Positions 45,351-53,165 of a stretch of 64,000 bases of DNA are shown in pieces (the stretch's first letter is position 1; the number at the start of each line of letters is the position of its first letter). Below the pieces are notes generated by a model, which was not told the DNA's origin, searched no databases, and saw only the letters and a program-made list of their open reading frames with translations. The stretch spans positions 372,001 through 436,000 of the forward strand of contig NZ_QLLT01000001.1 of assembly GCF_003259315.1 (NCBI RefSeq), in the 5' to 3' direction. Source of the DNA: Kitasatospora sp. SolWspMP-SS2h. GTDB lineage: Bacteria; Actinomycetota; Actinomycetes; Streptomycetales; Streptomycetaceae. Position numbers and translations under genes: made by a program.

Positions 45351-45588
45351 CGGTGTCCACCGTCCTCGGTCTGATGATCGGAACCACGGCCACTCTGGCA
45401 CCCGGCCCCGCCCGCCCCGGGGATCTCGCACCCGGGGCCGGGCACGCTCACCCGCGCGGCCCAGCCCCGCCCGCACCGCCCGCACCGCCCGTCCCCCGCC
45501 CGTCCCCCGCATGTCCGCCGCTCAGCGGGGTAGCCGACGACCGCCAAGGACGGCGGTCGGCCGTCCGGCGCGAGAGGGGACGTGGACC

Positions 45589-46764
45589 ATGACGCAGAAG
45601 ATCCTGAGCGGCTACGACGGCTCCCCGCAGTCCCGGGCCGCGGTGGAGTGGGCGGCGGCGGAGGCCGTGCGGCGCGAGGCGGAACTGACTCTGCTCCGGG
45701 TCTGGCACTGGCTCGGCACCGCCGGGCCGGAGGCCCCGGACGCCGCCCCGCTCCAGCAGGCCGAGCACGACGACCTGGAGACCCTGGCGGCGGACCTGCT
45801 GGCCGCCCACCCGGAGCTTTCGGTGTGCACCCAGGCCGCCGCCGGCGACCCCACCGACGCGCTGCTCGAACTCGCCGCCGGCTACCACCTGGTGGTGCTC
45901 GGCTCGCACGGCCCGGGCGCCCTGGCCGACATGCTGGGCACCTCGGTGGCCCTCTCGGTCGCCGCCCGGGCCGCCTGCCCGGTGGTCCTGGTCCGGGAGC
46001 ACCCCGCCGAGGAGAACGCCGCGCAGCCGCTCGGGGACCCGCGTGCGGGGGTGGCGGCGCGCACGGACGCGGACCTGCCGGTCGAGCCGGACGCCCGGAT
46101 GGCGGCCGAAGTGGTGGCGGAGGCCGAGACGCTGACCGCCGCGACCGCACCCGTCCCCGCCCCCGTGCCCGCGACGGCGCCCGTGCCCGTGCCTGCGGGG
46201 ACGGCCACCGCCACGCTGCCGGCGGCGACGGACACGCTGACGGCCACGGACACCGACACCCTCACGGCGGTGGAGGCGCCCGCGATGCCGGGCTCGGGTG
46301 CGGCGGTGGACACTCCCACCAGGCTGGGCGGGGCCACGGCCCGGCCGGAGATCGTGGTGGCCCTGGCGGGTGATTCCTCGCTGCCCGCCGTGGAGTTCGC
46401 GCTCGCCGAGGCGGCCCGCTCGGGCGCCGTGGTGCGGGCGGTGCACGGCTGGGAGATGGTCCCGCTCTGGGCGGGGGCACCCGGCTGGCTGCCGCCGGAC
46501 CCGGACCCGGACCACCGGAGCGCGCAGATCGAGGCCGACCTGACCCGGGCGCTGGCCGGCGTCGCCGCCGCCCACCCGGAGGTCGAACTGCGCGTCGAGG
46601 CCCGCCTCGGGGGCGCCGTCGGCGCGGTGGTCGCCGCCGCCGAGCACGCCGACCTGGTGGTGGTCGGCCGCCGCCCGCACCTGCTCGGCAGCGACCTGGG
46701 CGCGGTGGCCCACGCCGCCGTCCAGCACAGCAGCGCCCCGGTGGCCCTCGTCCCGCACCCCTGA
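45589..46764 (+). CDS. Universal stress protein with two USP domains
   Basis: A 391-residue cytoplasmic protein with two USP domains. Domain 1 spans about 1-145 (SGYDGSPQSRAAVEWAAAEA, HLVVLGSHGPGALADMLGTS, a nucleotide-binding-type G-x2-G-x9-G pattern). Domain 2 spans about 246-391 (VALAGDSSLPAVEFALAEAA, DLVVVGRRPHLLGSDLG). In domain 2 the ATP loop is degenerate. Between them is a ~100-residue Ala/Pro/Thr-rich linker with repeats such as APVPAPVP and TATDTDTLT, unusually long for tandem USPs. The ATG has GGGGA upstream. It is divergent from the NlpC/P60 gene. Confidence 0.92.
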   Translation: MTQKILSGYDGSPQSRAAVEWAAAEAVRREAELTLLRVWHWLGTAGPEAPDAAPLQQAEHDDLETLAADLLAAHPELSVCTQAAAGDPTDALLELAAGYHLVVLGSHGPGALADMLGTSVALSVAARAACPVVLVREHPAEENAAQPLGDPRAGVAARTDADLPVEPDARMAAEVVAEAETLTAATAPVPAPVPATAPVPVPAGTATATLPAATDTLTATDTDTLTAVEAPAMPGSGAAVDTPTRLGGATARPEIVVALAGDSSLPAVEFALAEAARSGAVVRAVHGWEMVPLWAGAPGWLPPDPDPDHRSAQIEADLTRALAGVAAAHPEVELRVEARLGGAVGAVVAAAEHADLVVVGRRPHLLGSDLGAVAHAAVQHSSAPVALVPHP

Positions 46765-46786
46765 CCGGCCCCGCGCCCGGTGACGG

Positions 46787-46828
46787 CAGGGGCGGGCGGC
46801 GGGCCCTTCGGCCCGCCGCCCGCCCCTG
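46787..46828. terminator. Hairpin between the stress protein and the beta-helix gene
   Basis: Perfect 18-base arms starting CAGGGGCGGGCGGCGGGC around a CCTTCG loop lie between two convergent stops, so they can serve both genes. Confidence 0.85.
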
Positions 46829-46841
46829 GTTCGACCTGCAG

Positions 46842-49013
46842 TTACGGGTAGGCGACCACGTTGACCGGGACGGTCCCGTCCGGGGTGACGCCTCCGGTGT
46901 CGTTGATGACGTGGGAGATCGTGCCCTGGTACCCGAGGGAGACCGTCAGCACGTCGTGGAACTTCACGCCCGCCGTGTTCGGCACCTCGAACGCGTGGTA
47001 GGCGTTCACCGCCGGGTTGACGTTGAAGTAGCAGTAGCTGCCCAGCCCCCAGGCCTCGTGGCTGGTGACGCCGCTGCCGACCTTGTAGGCGGCGTAGCCG
47101 TTCAGGCCGGACGGCGACTTCCAGGCCGCCTGGTTGGGCACGTCGTACGGCATCTCGTTCTGGAAGAAGATCGTCTTCCCGTTCTGGCCGTTCCAGGTGA
47201 CCTCGTACTTCTGGTAGTGCTCGACGAACAGGCCGGTGGCCAGCACGTTGTTGCCGTTGACGATCAGCCCGTTGTCGGCGGTGTTGACGTTCCAGCCGAA
47301 GGTGCCGGCCTTGCCGTGGTCGGCCCGCCAGGCCCAGATGTGGTCGATGATCGTGTGGTTGCTGTTGACGATCAGGCTGGTGGTCGCCTTGCCCGCGATC
47401 TCGCCGCCGATCCGGAAGAAGACGTCCTGGATGGTGGTCGGGTCGGCGGCGTGGTTGGCCGAGGAGCCGCTCGGGCCGACGGTCAGCAGGGCGGCCGAGT
47501 TGGTGGTGCCGGCGTCGAAGAGCAGGCCCTTGAGCCGGACGCCGTCGACGTCGGCGACCTGCATCGCGTTGACACCGTTGTCGGGGACGAAGGTCGGGTA
47601 GCCGATGCCGAGGACCACGGTGTCGGCCCTGGTCACGTTCAGGGTCTGGCTGAGGTGGTAGACCCCGGGGGTGACGAACAGGTTGCAGCCCTGGGAGAGC
47701 GCGTTGTTGATGGTCGCGGCGGTGTCGCCGGCCTTGACCACGTAGAACCGGCTCATCGGCAGCGAGCTGCCCGGGGTGCTGCCGGACGCCCAGCTCGGGC
47801 CGGTGGCGTTGGTGCGCAGGCTGGGCAGGAACACCCGGTACTTGCCGGAGCCGTCGACGTACAGGTAGGGCACGTCACGGGAGACCGGGGTGGTGGCGAG
47901 GGTGGTCTCGGGCGGGTTGGGGAAGGTGTTGGCCGGGGCGCCCTGGACGCCGGAGAAGACCATGTTCCACACGCCGCCGTCCCAGCTGCCGAGGCTGCTG
48001 TCGCGGGTGTACCACTGTTGCTGCGAGATCGAGGCGGCCTGGCCGCTGACCTTGGTGTCGGCGACGTAGCCGCCGCTCGCCCAGCCGTAGCTGGCCGGGT
48101 AGAGCGCCAGGTTGCCGCGCACGTCGATCCGCCGGAACGGGGCGGCCTGGGCGACCGCCCAGCGGTCGGTGCCGCCGCCGGGGTTGATGGCCAGGTTCTC
48201 GGCGGAGCGCCAGAAGTTCTGGGTGGCGTTGCCCGCGTCCGAGGCGTTGAAGGCGTCCACGGTGATGTTGCCGTTGATGGTGACGTCACCGGGGTTCTGG
48301 CCCAGGCCCGCCACCGAGGTGTAGAAGCCGACGTTGTCGTTGACGTTGTAGGTGCCGGGCTTGAACAGGTCGGCGACCCGGTTCTCGGAGAACTGGGCGC
48401 TCTGGGTGTCCTTCATCTGGTTGAAGTGGGCGTCCAGTTGGGCCTGGATGGTGGCGCTGGACATGCTCGGGTCGTAGACGTGCACGTTGGGCCCGAAGTT
48501 CGGCGTGTCGGACTGCGCCGGGCAGGTCCCGCCGGTGCCGCCGCTGGGGCTGCTGCTGGGACTGGGACTGGCGCTGGCGGTGGGGCTGGGGCTCGGGCTG
48601 CTCGCGCCGCCGCCCACGGTGAAGGTGAAGTGCGGGCTGTCGTACTGCGGGCCGCTCTTCTCGTAGGTGAACCAGTACTCCAGGGCGTTGCCCGTGGTGA
48701 GCGAGCCGACGGTCCAGCTCCAGGTGCCCGCGCTGTTGGTCATCCGGACGTTCTGCTGGTTGGCGCCGTTGACCAGGTAGTGGACGTCCACGTAGAGCGC
48801 GGGCGTGGTCGGGGTGAAGACGATCTTGACCTGCGAGGCGTTCAGCTGGGTGGCGCTCTGGGTGTAGTCGCCCGCGGCGGAGGCGGGGCCGGCGGTGGCG
48901 GCCAGGCCGAACAGGGCCGCGAGGGTGAGCGCCACCGCGGCGAGCAGCGCGAGCACCCGGGGGTGGCCGGGCTGCCGGGGGTGGGGGTGGGAGAGGGCGG
49001 TCGTCCTTCGCAT
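46842..49013 (-). CDS. Secreted CBM56/beta-helix protein, probable beta-1,3-glucanase (GH55-like)
   Basis: Extracellular protein of 723 residues. Signal peptide (about 1-47), an N-terminal beta-sandwich (about 48-135, ASQVKIVFTPTTPALYVDVHY) resembling CBM56 beta-1,3-glucan-binding modules, a Ser-Pro linker, and a two-part beta-helix to the end. The block GPNVHVYDPSMSSATIQAQLD opens the helix domain, and FKPGTYNVNDNVGFYTSVAG and WAWRADHGKAGTFGWNVNTA are repeated in related actinomycete proteins, some misannotated as adenylyl cyclase. The double pectate-lyase-like fold fits GH55. Catalytic residues were not assigned. GAGAGGA precedes the ATG. A GAGAGCGCTCTC palindrome upstream suggests sugar-dependent control. 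Confidence 0.75.
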   Translation of the reverse strand: MRRTTALSHPHPRQPGHPRVLALLAAVALTLAALFGLAATAGPASAAGDYTQSATQLNASQVKIVFTPTTPALYVDVHYLVNGANQQNVRMTNSAGTWSWTVGSLTTGNALEYWFTYEKSGPQYDSPHFTFTVGGGASSPSPSPTASASPSPSSSPSGGTGGTCPAQSDTPNFGPNVHVYDPSMSSATIQAQLDAHFNQMKDTQSAQFSENRVADLFKPGTYNVNDNVGFYTSVAGLGQNPGDVTINGNITVDAFNASDAGNATQNFWRSAENLAINPGGGTDRWAVAQAAPFRRIDVRGNLALYPASYGWASGGYVADTKVSGQAASISQQQWYTRDSSLGSWDGGVWNMVFSGVQGAPANTFPNPPETTLATTPVSRDVPYLYVDGSGKYRVFLPSLRTNATGPSWASGSTPGSSLPMSRFYVVKAGDTAATINNALSQGCNLFVTPGVYHLSQTLNVTRADTVVLGIGYPTFVPDNGVNAMQVADVDGVRLKGLLFDAGTTNSAALLTVGPSGSSANHAADPTTIQDVFFRIGGEIAGKATTSLIVNSNHTIIDHIWAWRADHGKAGTFGWNVNTADNGLIVNGNNVLATGLFVEHYQKYEVTWNGQNGKTIFFQNEMPYDVPNQAAWKSPSGLNGYAAYKVGSGVTSHEAWGLGSYCYFNVNPAVNAYHAFEVPNTAGVKFHDVLTVSLGYQGTISHVINDTGGVTPDGTVPVNVVAYP

Positions 49014-49102
49014 GGGGGTCCTCTCGTCCGGCTTCGTGAAGTGAACGCCGGGCCGAAGTGGGAGAAGGGGTGGTTTCGCCTTTCTGCTGAACCCAACTGG
49101 TT

Positions 49103-49114
49103 GAGAGCGCTCTC
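49103..49114. promoter_or_regulatory. LacI-type palindrome upstream of the GH55-like gene
   Basis: GAGAGCGCTCTC is a perfect palindrome 90 bases upstream of the start. It shares the GAGCGCTC core with the CebR box at the cellulase, so a CebR-like LacI regulator is the best guess. Confidence 0.65.
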
Positions 49115-49239
49115 TGGGTTCGTACGGAAGTGTTGAGGGGGTGGCGACCCACCGTCAAGTGGCGTGCAGGATTCACCTCTTGAACGGACGGGAACGGCTC
49201 CCCCGGAGCACCGACGGGCGGGCGACCGGGTGCGGGGCG

Positions 49240-49575
49240 TCCTCCGGGGGCGGGCTGCTCGGCCGCGGGCAGCAAGGAAGTCGCAGTAGCCGGGGCGGGC
49301 GACCGGGGCGGCCCGGAAGTGGAGCGGTTCGCCGTCGGTGTCCAGCAGGACGTCGTGTCCGGCGGTGCGGGTGAGGCCGAGCGGGTCGGTCCGGTACAGC
49401 GGGTGGGGGACGTGGCCGTGCGGATCGGGTCCGGCCTCCTGGCCGAGCGGGTCGGTGCTCAGGTAGCGGCCGGTGGCGGGGCCGTAGTAGCGGAAGTAGT
49501 GGTGCTCCAGGCCGGATTCGGCGTCGTGGTACTGGCCGGGCCGCCCGAGCGGGCAGTCGGGGCGCCGGAGTGGAC
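49240..49575 (-). pseudogene. Rhs/YD-repeat protein C-terminal remnant
   Basis: The minus-strand frame reads CPLGRPGQYHDAESGLEHHY, then FRYYGPATGRYLSTDPLGQ and HPLYRTDPLGL. This is the conserved end of the Rhs core (GQYHD-x-E-x-GL, RYYDPATGRYLSxDPLGL, DPLGL), after which a variable toxin tip begins. Only about 100 codons remain and no start exists: the frame is cut off on the right at about 49575, where unrelated DNA begins, and on the left it runs on without a stop into the antisense of the beta-helix gene. This is a broken polymorphic-toxin gene whose N-terminus may be the fragment at 55430-55719. Confidence 0.75.
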
Positions 49576-49621
49576 CCTACACCCTTGGCACTCGTCTTGT
49601 GCACGCCTCTTGAGCAGCAAA

Positions 49622-49656
49622 AACGCCCCGCACGGCGCTTGGCCGAACGGGGCGTT
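49622..49656 (-). terminator. Intrinsic terminator of the island operon
   Basis: On the minus strand AACGCCCCG pairs with CGGGGCGTT and is followed by TTTTTG, the only hairpin in the window with a real T-run. It lies 125 bases beyond the methyltransferase stop. The stretch between (49657-49780) contains a 34-codon open tail ending RALERWAVPPAK without a start, perhaps a gene fragment. Confidence 0.8.
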
Positions 49657-49780
49657 CCGCTGTCTGCTGCGGTTACTTCGCGGGCGGCACTGCCCAGCGC
49701 TCCAGGGCCCGGTACCGCATCCCCGACTTGTCGCACCGGGGAAGCGGGTCGGACCCCCCGCGATATCCGGTAGGTACGGC

Positions 49781-50977
49781 TTAGCCCCGCTCGCTCCGGA
49801 CGCGAACGGTGTTCTCCGGGCGGTCGAGCCAGAACCGATGCGTGCCGTCCGGGGTGACGGTCAGCCCGAAGCGCTCCGGCCCCGGTTCCCCTTGGGCCTG
49901 CCACCAGGCGTAACCCTCGGCCACCTCGTGCCACAGGCGCCGTTCGCCGTACTGCCACACGGTGAACTCGTCCGACCCCTCACCCGCCCAGTCCACGGCC
50001 GCCCACGACGTCGCGTCCGTGGTGGCGAGCCAGAGCCGGCGGGCAACCCCGTCAACGTCCGGGTCGTTGTCCCACGCCTTCCACACGTCGCCGAGCAGCA
50101 CCCCGAGGGTGAACGCCAACTCCCACCCGTCCGCGGCGATGTCGTGGGCGGGCAGCCGGGTGCGCGACTCCTCGGGCACGTGCTCGTCGCGCACCACGTC
50201 CCGGTAGATTCGCAGGTCCGTCCGCTGGTTGCGGGCGAGCATGAACGCGCCGTACGGGCTGAACCGGCCCTCCGCGTTGCCGTCCCCGGTCACGGTCAGC
50301 AGCAGCAGGCCCCAGCAGACCCACGGGTTGTCCCAGGGAGTGAGGATCTTCCCTCCGCGCTTGGTCTGTTCGACCAGCACGGCCGGGACGCTCCGCAGGG
50401 CGCAGGTGGCCGATACCCGGTCGTACGGGGCCCGCAGCCCCCACCCGCGCGTGCCGTCCCCGCAGACCACTTCCGGGTGCAGTCCCGCCTGCGCCAGGCT
50501 GCCGCGGGCAAGCTCGGTGACTTCCGGGTCGACTTCGACGGTTACCACGTTCTCGGAGCCGAGCCGGTGGCTCATGTACGCGGCCGTAAGTCCGGTGCCG
50601 GTACCGATCTCCTGCACCGTCATGCCGGGGTGGAGATCGAGCATCTCCAACATGCGGAAGACGATTGCCGGAGCCGACGCCGACGAAGACGGCCACGGGT
50701 CGTCGCCGGGATCCTTCCCGTCGTTGACCTGCGTCACGACCGGGGCGTTGGCGTAGGCCGCAGCGGCCCAGCCAGCCGGGTCGGTCCGGCGGTCGCACGG
50801 CGTGTAGCTGCCGTGTCCGTCTCCCAGCCAGATTCGATCGGGCAGGAAGAGCGTTCGGGGTGCGGCTTCGGCAGCCGCCGCCCACTCGGGGGCCACGTCG
50901 TGGCCGAGATCTTCGCCGACGGCCGAGAGCAGGCCGCGCAGGGCGGCCCGCTCCGACTGGTGCACGTGGTCCGTCAA
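49781..50977 (-). CDS. Protein-L-isoaspartate O-methyltransferase homologue, RiPP-associated type
   Basis: SAM-dependent carboxyl methyltransferase of 398 residues. The PCMT core (about 75-250) has the SAM loop EIGTGTGLTAAYMSHRLG (123-140), the acidic VTVEVD strand end and YDRVSATCALRSVP. Housekeeping PCMT is about 220 residues; here a C-terminal extension of ~150 residues follows, as in the PCMT homologues that act on RiPP precursors and convert an Asp to aspartimide. The TTG start directly follows the TAG stop of the 53-residue peptide gene, with AAGGG inside that gene's end, so they are translationally coupled. Inferred role: methylation of Asp in that peptide. A repair enzyme for damaged proteins is the alternative. 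Confidence 0.85.
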   Translation of the reverse strand: MTDHVHQSERAALRGLLSAVGEDLGHDVAPEWAAAAEAAPRTLFLPDRIWLGDGHGSYTPCDRRTDPAGWAAAAYANAPVVTQVNDGKDPGDDPWPSSSASAPAIVFRMLEMLDLHPGMTVQEIGTGTGLTAAYMSHRLGSENVVTVEVDPEVTELARGSLAQAGLHPEVVCGDGTRGWGLRAPYDRVSATCALRSVPAVLVEQTKRGGKILTPWDNPWVCWGLLLLTVTGDGNAEGRFSPYGAFMLARNQRTDLRIYRDVVRDEHVPEESRTRLPAHDIAADGWELAFTLGVLLGDVWKAWDNDPDVDGVARRLWLATTDATSWAAVDWAGEGSDEFTVWQYGERRLWHEVAEGYAWWQAQGEPGPERFGLTVTPDGTHRFWLDRPENTVRVRSERG

Positions 50978-51139
50978 CTACTTACCCTTGCCGTGCTTGT
51001 TGCCGTCCTTACCGCTCTGGCTGTCGGGGTTCGGTGCGGAGGTGCCGGGGTCCTTCTTCCCGCTGTGCCTCCCACCTCCGCCGTCGTTGCCTCCCGAGCC
51101 GCCGCCGCTGCTTCCGCCCTTGCCGGTTCCCCAACCCAT
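50978..51139 (-). CDS. Candidate RiPP precursor peptide (imiditide-like), 53 residues
   Basis: A small Gly/Ser/Lys-rich, strongly basic peptide that starts MGWGTGKGGSSGGGSGG and ends KDGNKHGKGK. It has four Asp: D19-G20, D30-P31, D39-S40 and D45-G46, so two Asp-Gly pairs, the sites most prone to aspartimide formation. It has no Cys, so lanthionine-type chemistry is excluded. AAGGAGA stands eight bases before the ATG, an excellent ribosome site. The stop codon touches the TTG start of the PCMT homologue. Imiditides are RiPPs made from a positively charged precursor and a PCMT homologue alone, and this pair fits that plan. No sequence family is recognised for the peptide itself, so the function is inferred from position and composition. 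Confidence 0.75.
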   Translation of the reverse strand: MGWGTGKGGSSGGGSGGNDGGGGRHSGKKDPGTSAPNPDSQSGKDGNKHGKGK

Positions 51140-51187
51140 GGGTAACTCTCCTTCTGGTTAACGTGGTGCTGGTTGACGTGGTGCTGG

Positions 51188-51595
51188 TTACGTCGCCACG
51201 GTGGCGCTGCTGCCCGGCGACATGGGGCCGGGGACAGGCGGATGGCTGGGACCGGGCGCAGGCGTGCTCATTCCTGCCCTCCTTGCCTCGATGCGGACCC
51301 GGACGCCGATCGACGCCCGGGGCGTGCGGTGGTGCGCCGCTCCAGAAGGGAAGAGCTTCCCCGTCCACCGGAACGGAAGTTTCCAGGTGTTCGGGCGGTA
51401 TCCGAGTCTGGCGAGGGCGTCCGCATAGAGCGGGTCGGACAGGATGCGCTGCGCGCCCTCCTCGGTCCGCTTCTCGCAGATGCGACGCGGGACCAGAGCC
51501 CATTTGAGGCACAGGTACCAGAAGCGCGACGCGAGCCGAGACCGCGCCCGCCGGCAACGGAGCCTGAGCACGCACAGCCCCTTACGGGTCGTCAC
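51188..51595 (-). CDS. Unknown basic protein of the island operon
   Basis: A 135-residue protein, not recognised. The N-terminal third is very basic (VLRLRCRRARSRLASRFWYL), the middle is more ordered (EEGAQRILSDPLYADALARL, GYRPNTWKLPFRWTGKLF), and the C-terminus is Pro/Ser-rich (STPAPGPSHPPVPGPMSPGS). The GTG start overlaps the NUDIX stop by four bases (GTGA), which supports it as a real, coupled gene. It lies 48 bases upstream of the putative precursor peptide. A nucleic-acid or membrane-surface role is possible from its charge only. Confidence 0.6.
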   Translation of the reverse strand: MTTRKGLCVLRLRCRRARSRLASRFWYLCLKWALVPRRICEKRTEEGAQRILSDPLYADALARLGYRPNTWKLPFRWTGKLFPSGAAHHRTPRASIGVRVRIEARRAGMSTPAPGPSHPPVPGPMSPGSSATVAT

Positions 51596-52143
51596 TTCGT
51601 GGCCGCGACGGTGCGCCGTGCGTCGGTGCCGTACGGCTCGCCCTCGGCCAGCAGGAGATACCCCGAACCCTGCTCACGGGCGGTCAGGGCCACTTCGATG
51701 CGGCGCGCCTGGTAGGCGGACAGCTCCTTGTAGAGCCGGTCCGGGTGCACCCACGCGAACGCGGTGATCTCGGACCGCACCGGGATGGCCATCGCCATAG
51801 CGTCGGCCGTCGAGATCGTGCTGCCGTCGCACACGAAGGTGATGCCCTCCGGGGGACCGGCCGGCTCGCTGGCCAGGCTCTGGTCGACCGCCAGGCCCTG
51901 CGTGATCGTCCGGCGGAGTCCGGTCTCCTCCAGCAGCTCCCGCGCGGCGGCGTCCCCGATCCGCTCGCCCTCGCGTACCGCCCCCCCCGGGGGCAGGATC
52001 GGGCGCATCGCGTGGGACGGCACTACCAACATCACCGAACCGTGCCGCCGGTCATCCGGGTTGTCCGTCTCCAACGCGACCAGGACCGCGCAGTCAGCCC
52101 GCAGATCGGACCGGCCCTTGTTCGCAACGTCGTTGTGGGCCAT
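51592..52143 (-). CDS. NUDIX hydrolase domain protein
   Basis: A 183-residue NUDIX-fold protein. The 23-residue NUDIX box at residues 54-76 is complete (GX5E, then RELLEETGL), so Mg-dependent hydrolysis of a nucleoside-diphosphate-linked substrate is expected. HGSVMLVVPSHAMRPILPPG before it is the usual strand. The substrate is unknown. The ATG has GAGAGG upstream. It is co-directional and overlapping with the 135-residue unknown gene, in the operon that ends with the peptide and the PCMT homologue. NUDIX genes are common hitchhikers in mobile regions, so a direct role in peptide maturation is not assured. Confidence 0.88.
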   Translation of the reverse strand: MAHNDVANKGRSDLRADCAVLVALETDNPDDRRHGSVMLVVPSHAMRPILPPGGAVREGERIGDAAARELLEETGLRRTITQGLAVDQSLASEPAGPPEGITFVCDGSTISTADAMAMAIPVRSEITAFAWVHPDRLYKELSAYQARRIEVALTAREQGSGYLLLAEGEPYGTDARRTVAATK

Positions 52144-52158
52144 GCGGGTTACCTCTCG

Positions 52159-52188
52159 GTGGTCGTGGTCGTGGTCGTGGTCGTGGTG
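52159..52188. repeat. GTGGTC hexanucleotide microsatellite
   Basis: Four perfect tandem GTGGTC units plus a partial fifth lie 16 bases upstream of the NUDIX start, next to its ribosome site. Copy-number change could alter spacing in the leader. Confidence 0.75.
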
Positions 52189-52341
52189 GGGCCCCGCCCT
52201 CGGTCGAGTGCTGTCCGCCAGTTGCTCGACCGGGGCGGGGAGCAGGGAGGGGCCGCCCCGATCCGGTACGGGGAGGAACCGGAGCGGCCCGGCGTGCCCC
52301 GTCGGGCACCCCCTCCCACCGGGATTGAACCGGCGGGGGCT

Positions 52342-52365
52342 CCGGAGCGCGGGAAGTCGCTCCGG
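52342..52365 (-). terminator. Hairpin after the island membrane-protein gene
   Basis: CCGGAGCG and CGCTCCGG are perfect arms around an eight-base loop, 12 bases past the membrane-protein stop. It may terminate or attenuate transcription into the NUDIX gene. Confidence 0.55.
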
Positions 52366-52376
52366 AAGGTCAGGGG

Positions 52377-52901
52377 TCAGTCTTCGACCGGTACTACGGC
52401 GCCGCGCGTCTCCGACAGCAGCCACGAGTCATCCGAGGACATGACCAGCTTCACCGGTACGTCCGCGGGGATGCCCAGCGACTTGCGCGCGGCGTTCTCT
52501 GCGTACTGCCGGTAGTGCTTCACAACGTCGTCTTGATGAATGAAATGGTCGTCCGCCGAGCCGTCGACCTCCACCAGGTAGCCGTCAGCGCGGGTGAGCT
52601 CGACCCGAACAACCTGCTCGCCGTCGTGCAGCGCGTGCCGGACCTGCGCCGCTGCGCGTCGTCGGCGCTGCCAGCCCTCAACCCAGTCCGGGCCGAACGA
52701 CCCGCCGATCATGCCGAGCGCCAGGGCGACGAAGAACGCCACCCACCGAGGCCACTGATCCGGCGCCACCAGGGCGAACCCGAGCACCGCACCCATCGGC
52801 ACGGCGCACACCCCGAGCACCAGCACGCCCGTTGCCAACATCGCCCGGGTCACGCGGCCGGCTCCGGACGGTGCGGGCACTTCGGCAGGGGGCACCGACA
52901 C
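52377..52901 (-). CDS. Small membrane protein with C-terminal cytoplasmic domain
   Basis: A 174-residue protein, not recognised. Two membrane segments are visible: AMLATGVLVLGVCAVPMGAV (about 21-45) and WVAFFVALALGMIGGSFG (about 53-70). A basic stretch QRRRRAAAQVRH is followed by a soluble domain of ~95 residues (VRVELTRADGYLVEVDG, then DDHFIHQDDVVKHYRQYAEN). The GTG start lies 52 bases inside the preceding small gene in another frame, which points to overlapping, coupled genes. In the island context it could be an anchor, a sensor or an export partner for the peptide. That is speculation. Confidence 0.65.
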   Translation of the reverse strand: MSVPPAEVPAPSGAGRVTRAMLATGVLVLGVCAVPMGAVLGFALVAPDQWPRWVAFFVALALGMIGGSFGPDWVEGWQRRRRAAAQVRHALHDGEQVVRVELTRADGYLVEVDGSADDHFIHQDDVVKHYRQYAENAARKSLGIPADVPVKLVMSSDDSWLLSETRGAVVPVED

Positions 52902-53035
52902 GTGCCCCAGCCGACCGGCCGCCCGGCCCCGACCCGGCGATTGGTCTCCGGGTCGTAGTCGTCCAGCGGGTTGCGGCCAGCGTCCTGCGCGTCGGTTCGC
53001 CACTGCTGACGGATCGGATCGCGCGTGGTGTACAT
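52850..53035 (-). CDS. Small protein with Cys-rich tail, first gene of the island operon
   Basis: A 61-residue peptide starting MYTTRDPIRQQWRTDAQDAG with a C-terminal Cys cluster GTCRCPLPKCPHRP. The ribosome site is excellent (AGGAGG, seven bases before the ATG). Three cysteines plus a histidine could bind zinc, or the tail could be a modified peptide. The 3' end overlaps the membrane-protein gene. No family is recognised. Confidence 0.6.
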   Translation of the reverse strand: MYTTRDPIRQQWRTDAQDAGRNPLDDYDPETNRRVGAGRPVGWGTCRCPLPKCPHRPEPAA

Positions 53036-53047
53036 GACTGACACCTC

Positions 53048-53062
53048 CTGACCTGCGGTCAG
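53048..53062. promoter_or_regulatory. Palindrome in the divergent control region of the island
   Basis: CTGACC-TGC-GGTCAG, a perfect inverted repeat, lies between the divergent regulator and operon starts. It touches the ribosome site of the small Cys-tail gene, so it could be an operator or a small RNA hairpin. Confidence 0.5.
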
Positions 53063-53165
53063 CTGTAGGGGCTGCTGTCTGCCTCTACGCAACCGCATGA
53101 CCACGGAGAGCGGTAGTCTCGAATCGCAGCAGGGATATCAATGCAATCAACAGGGGAGGTCAGAC

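Noticed and set aside
45351..45588. A possible ydaO (cyclic di-AMP) riboswitch before the NlpC/P60 gene, as is common for such genes
   Set aside because: No conserved ydaO core could be recognised in the 238-base gap.
52310..52345. A tRNA T-arm-like sequence (GGTTCAATCCC with a possible stem) on the minus strand
   Set aside because: No matching acceptor 5' strand, D-arm or anticodon arm could be found upstream. It could be an attachment-site remnant, but nothing supports that.
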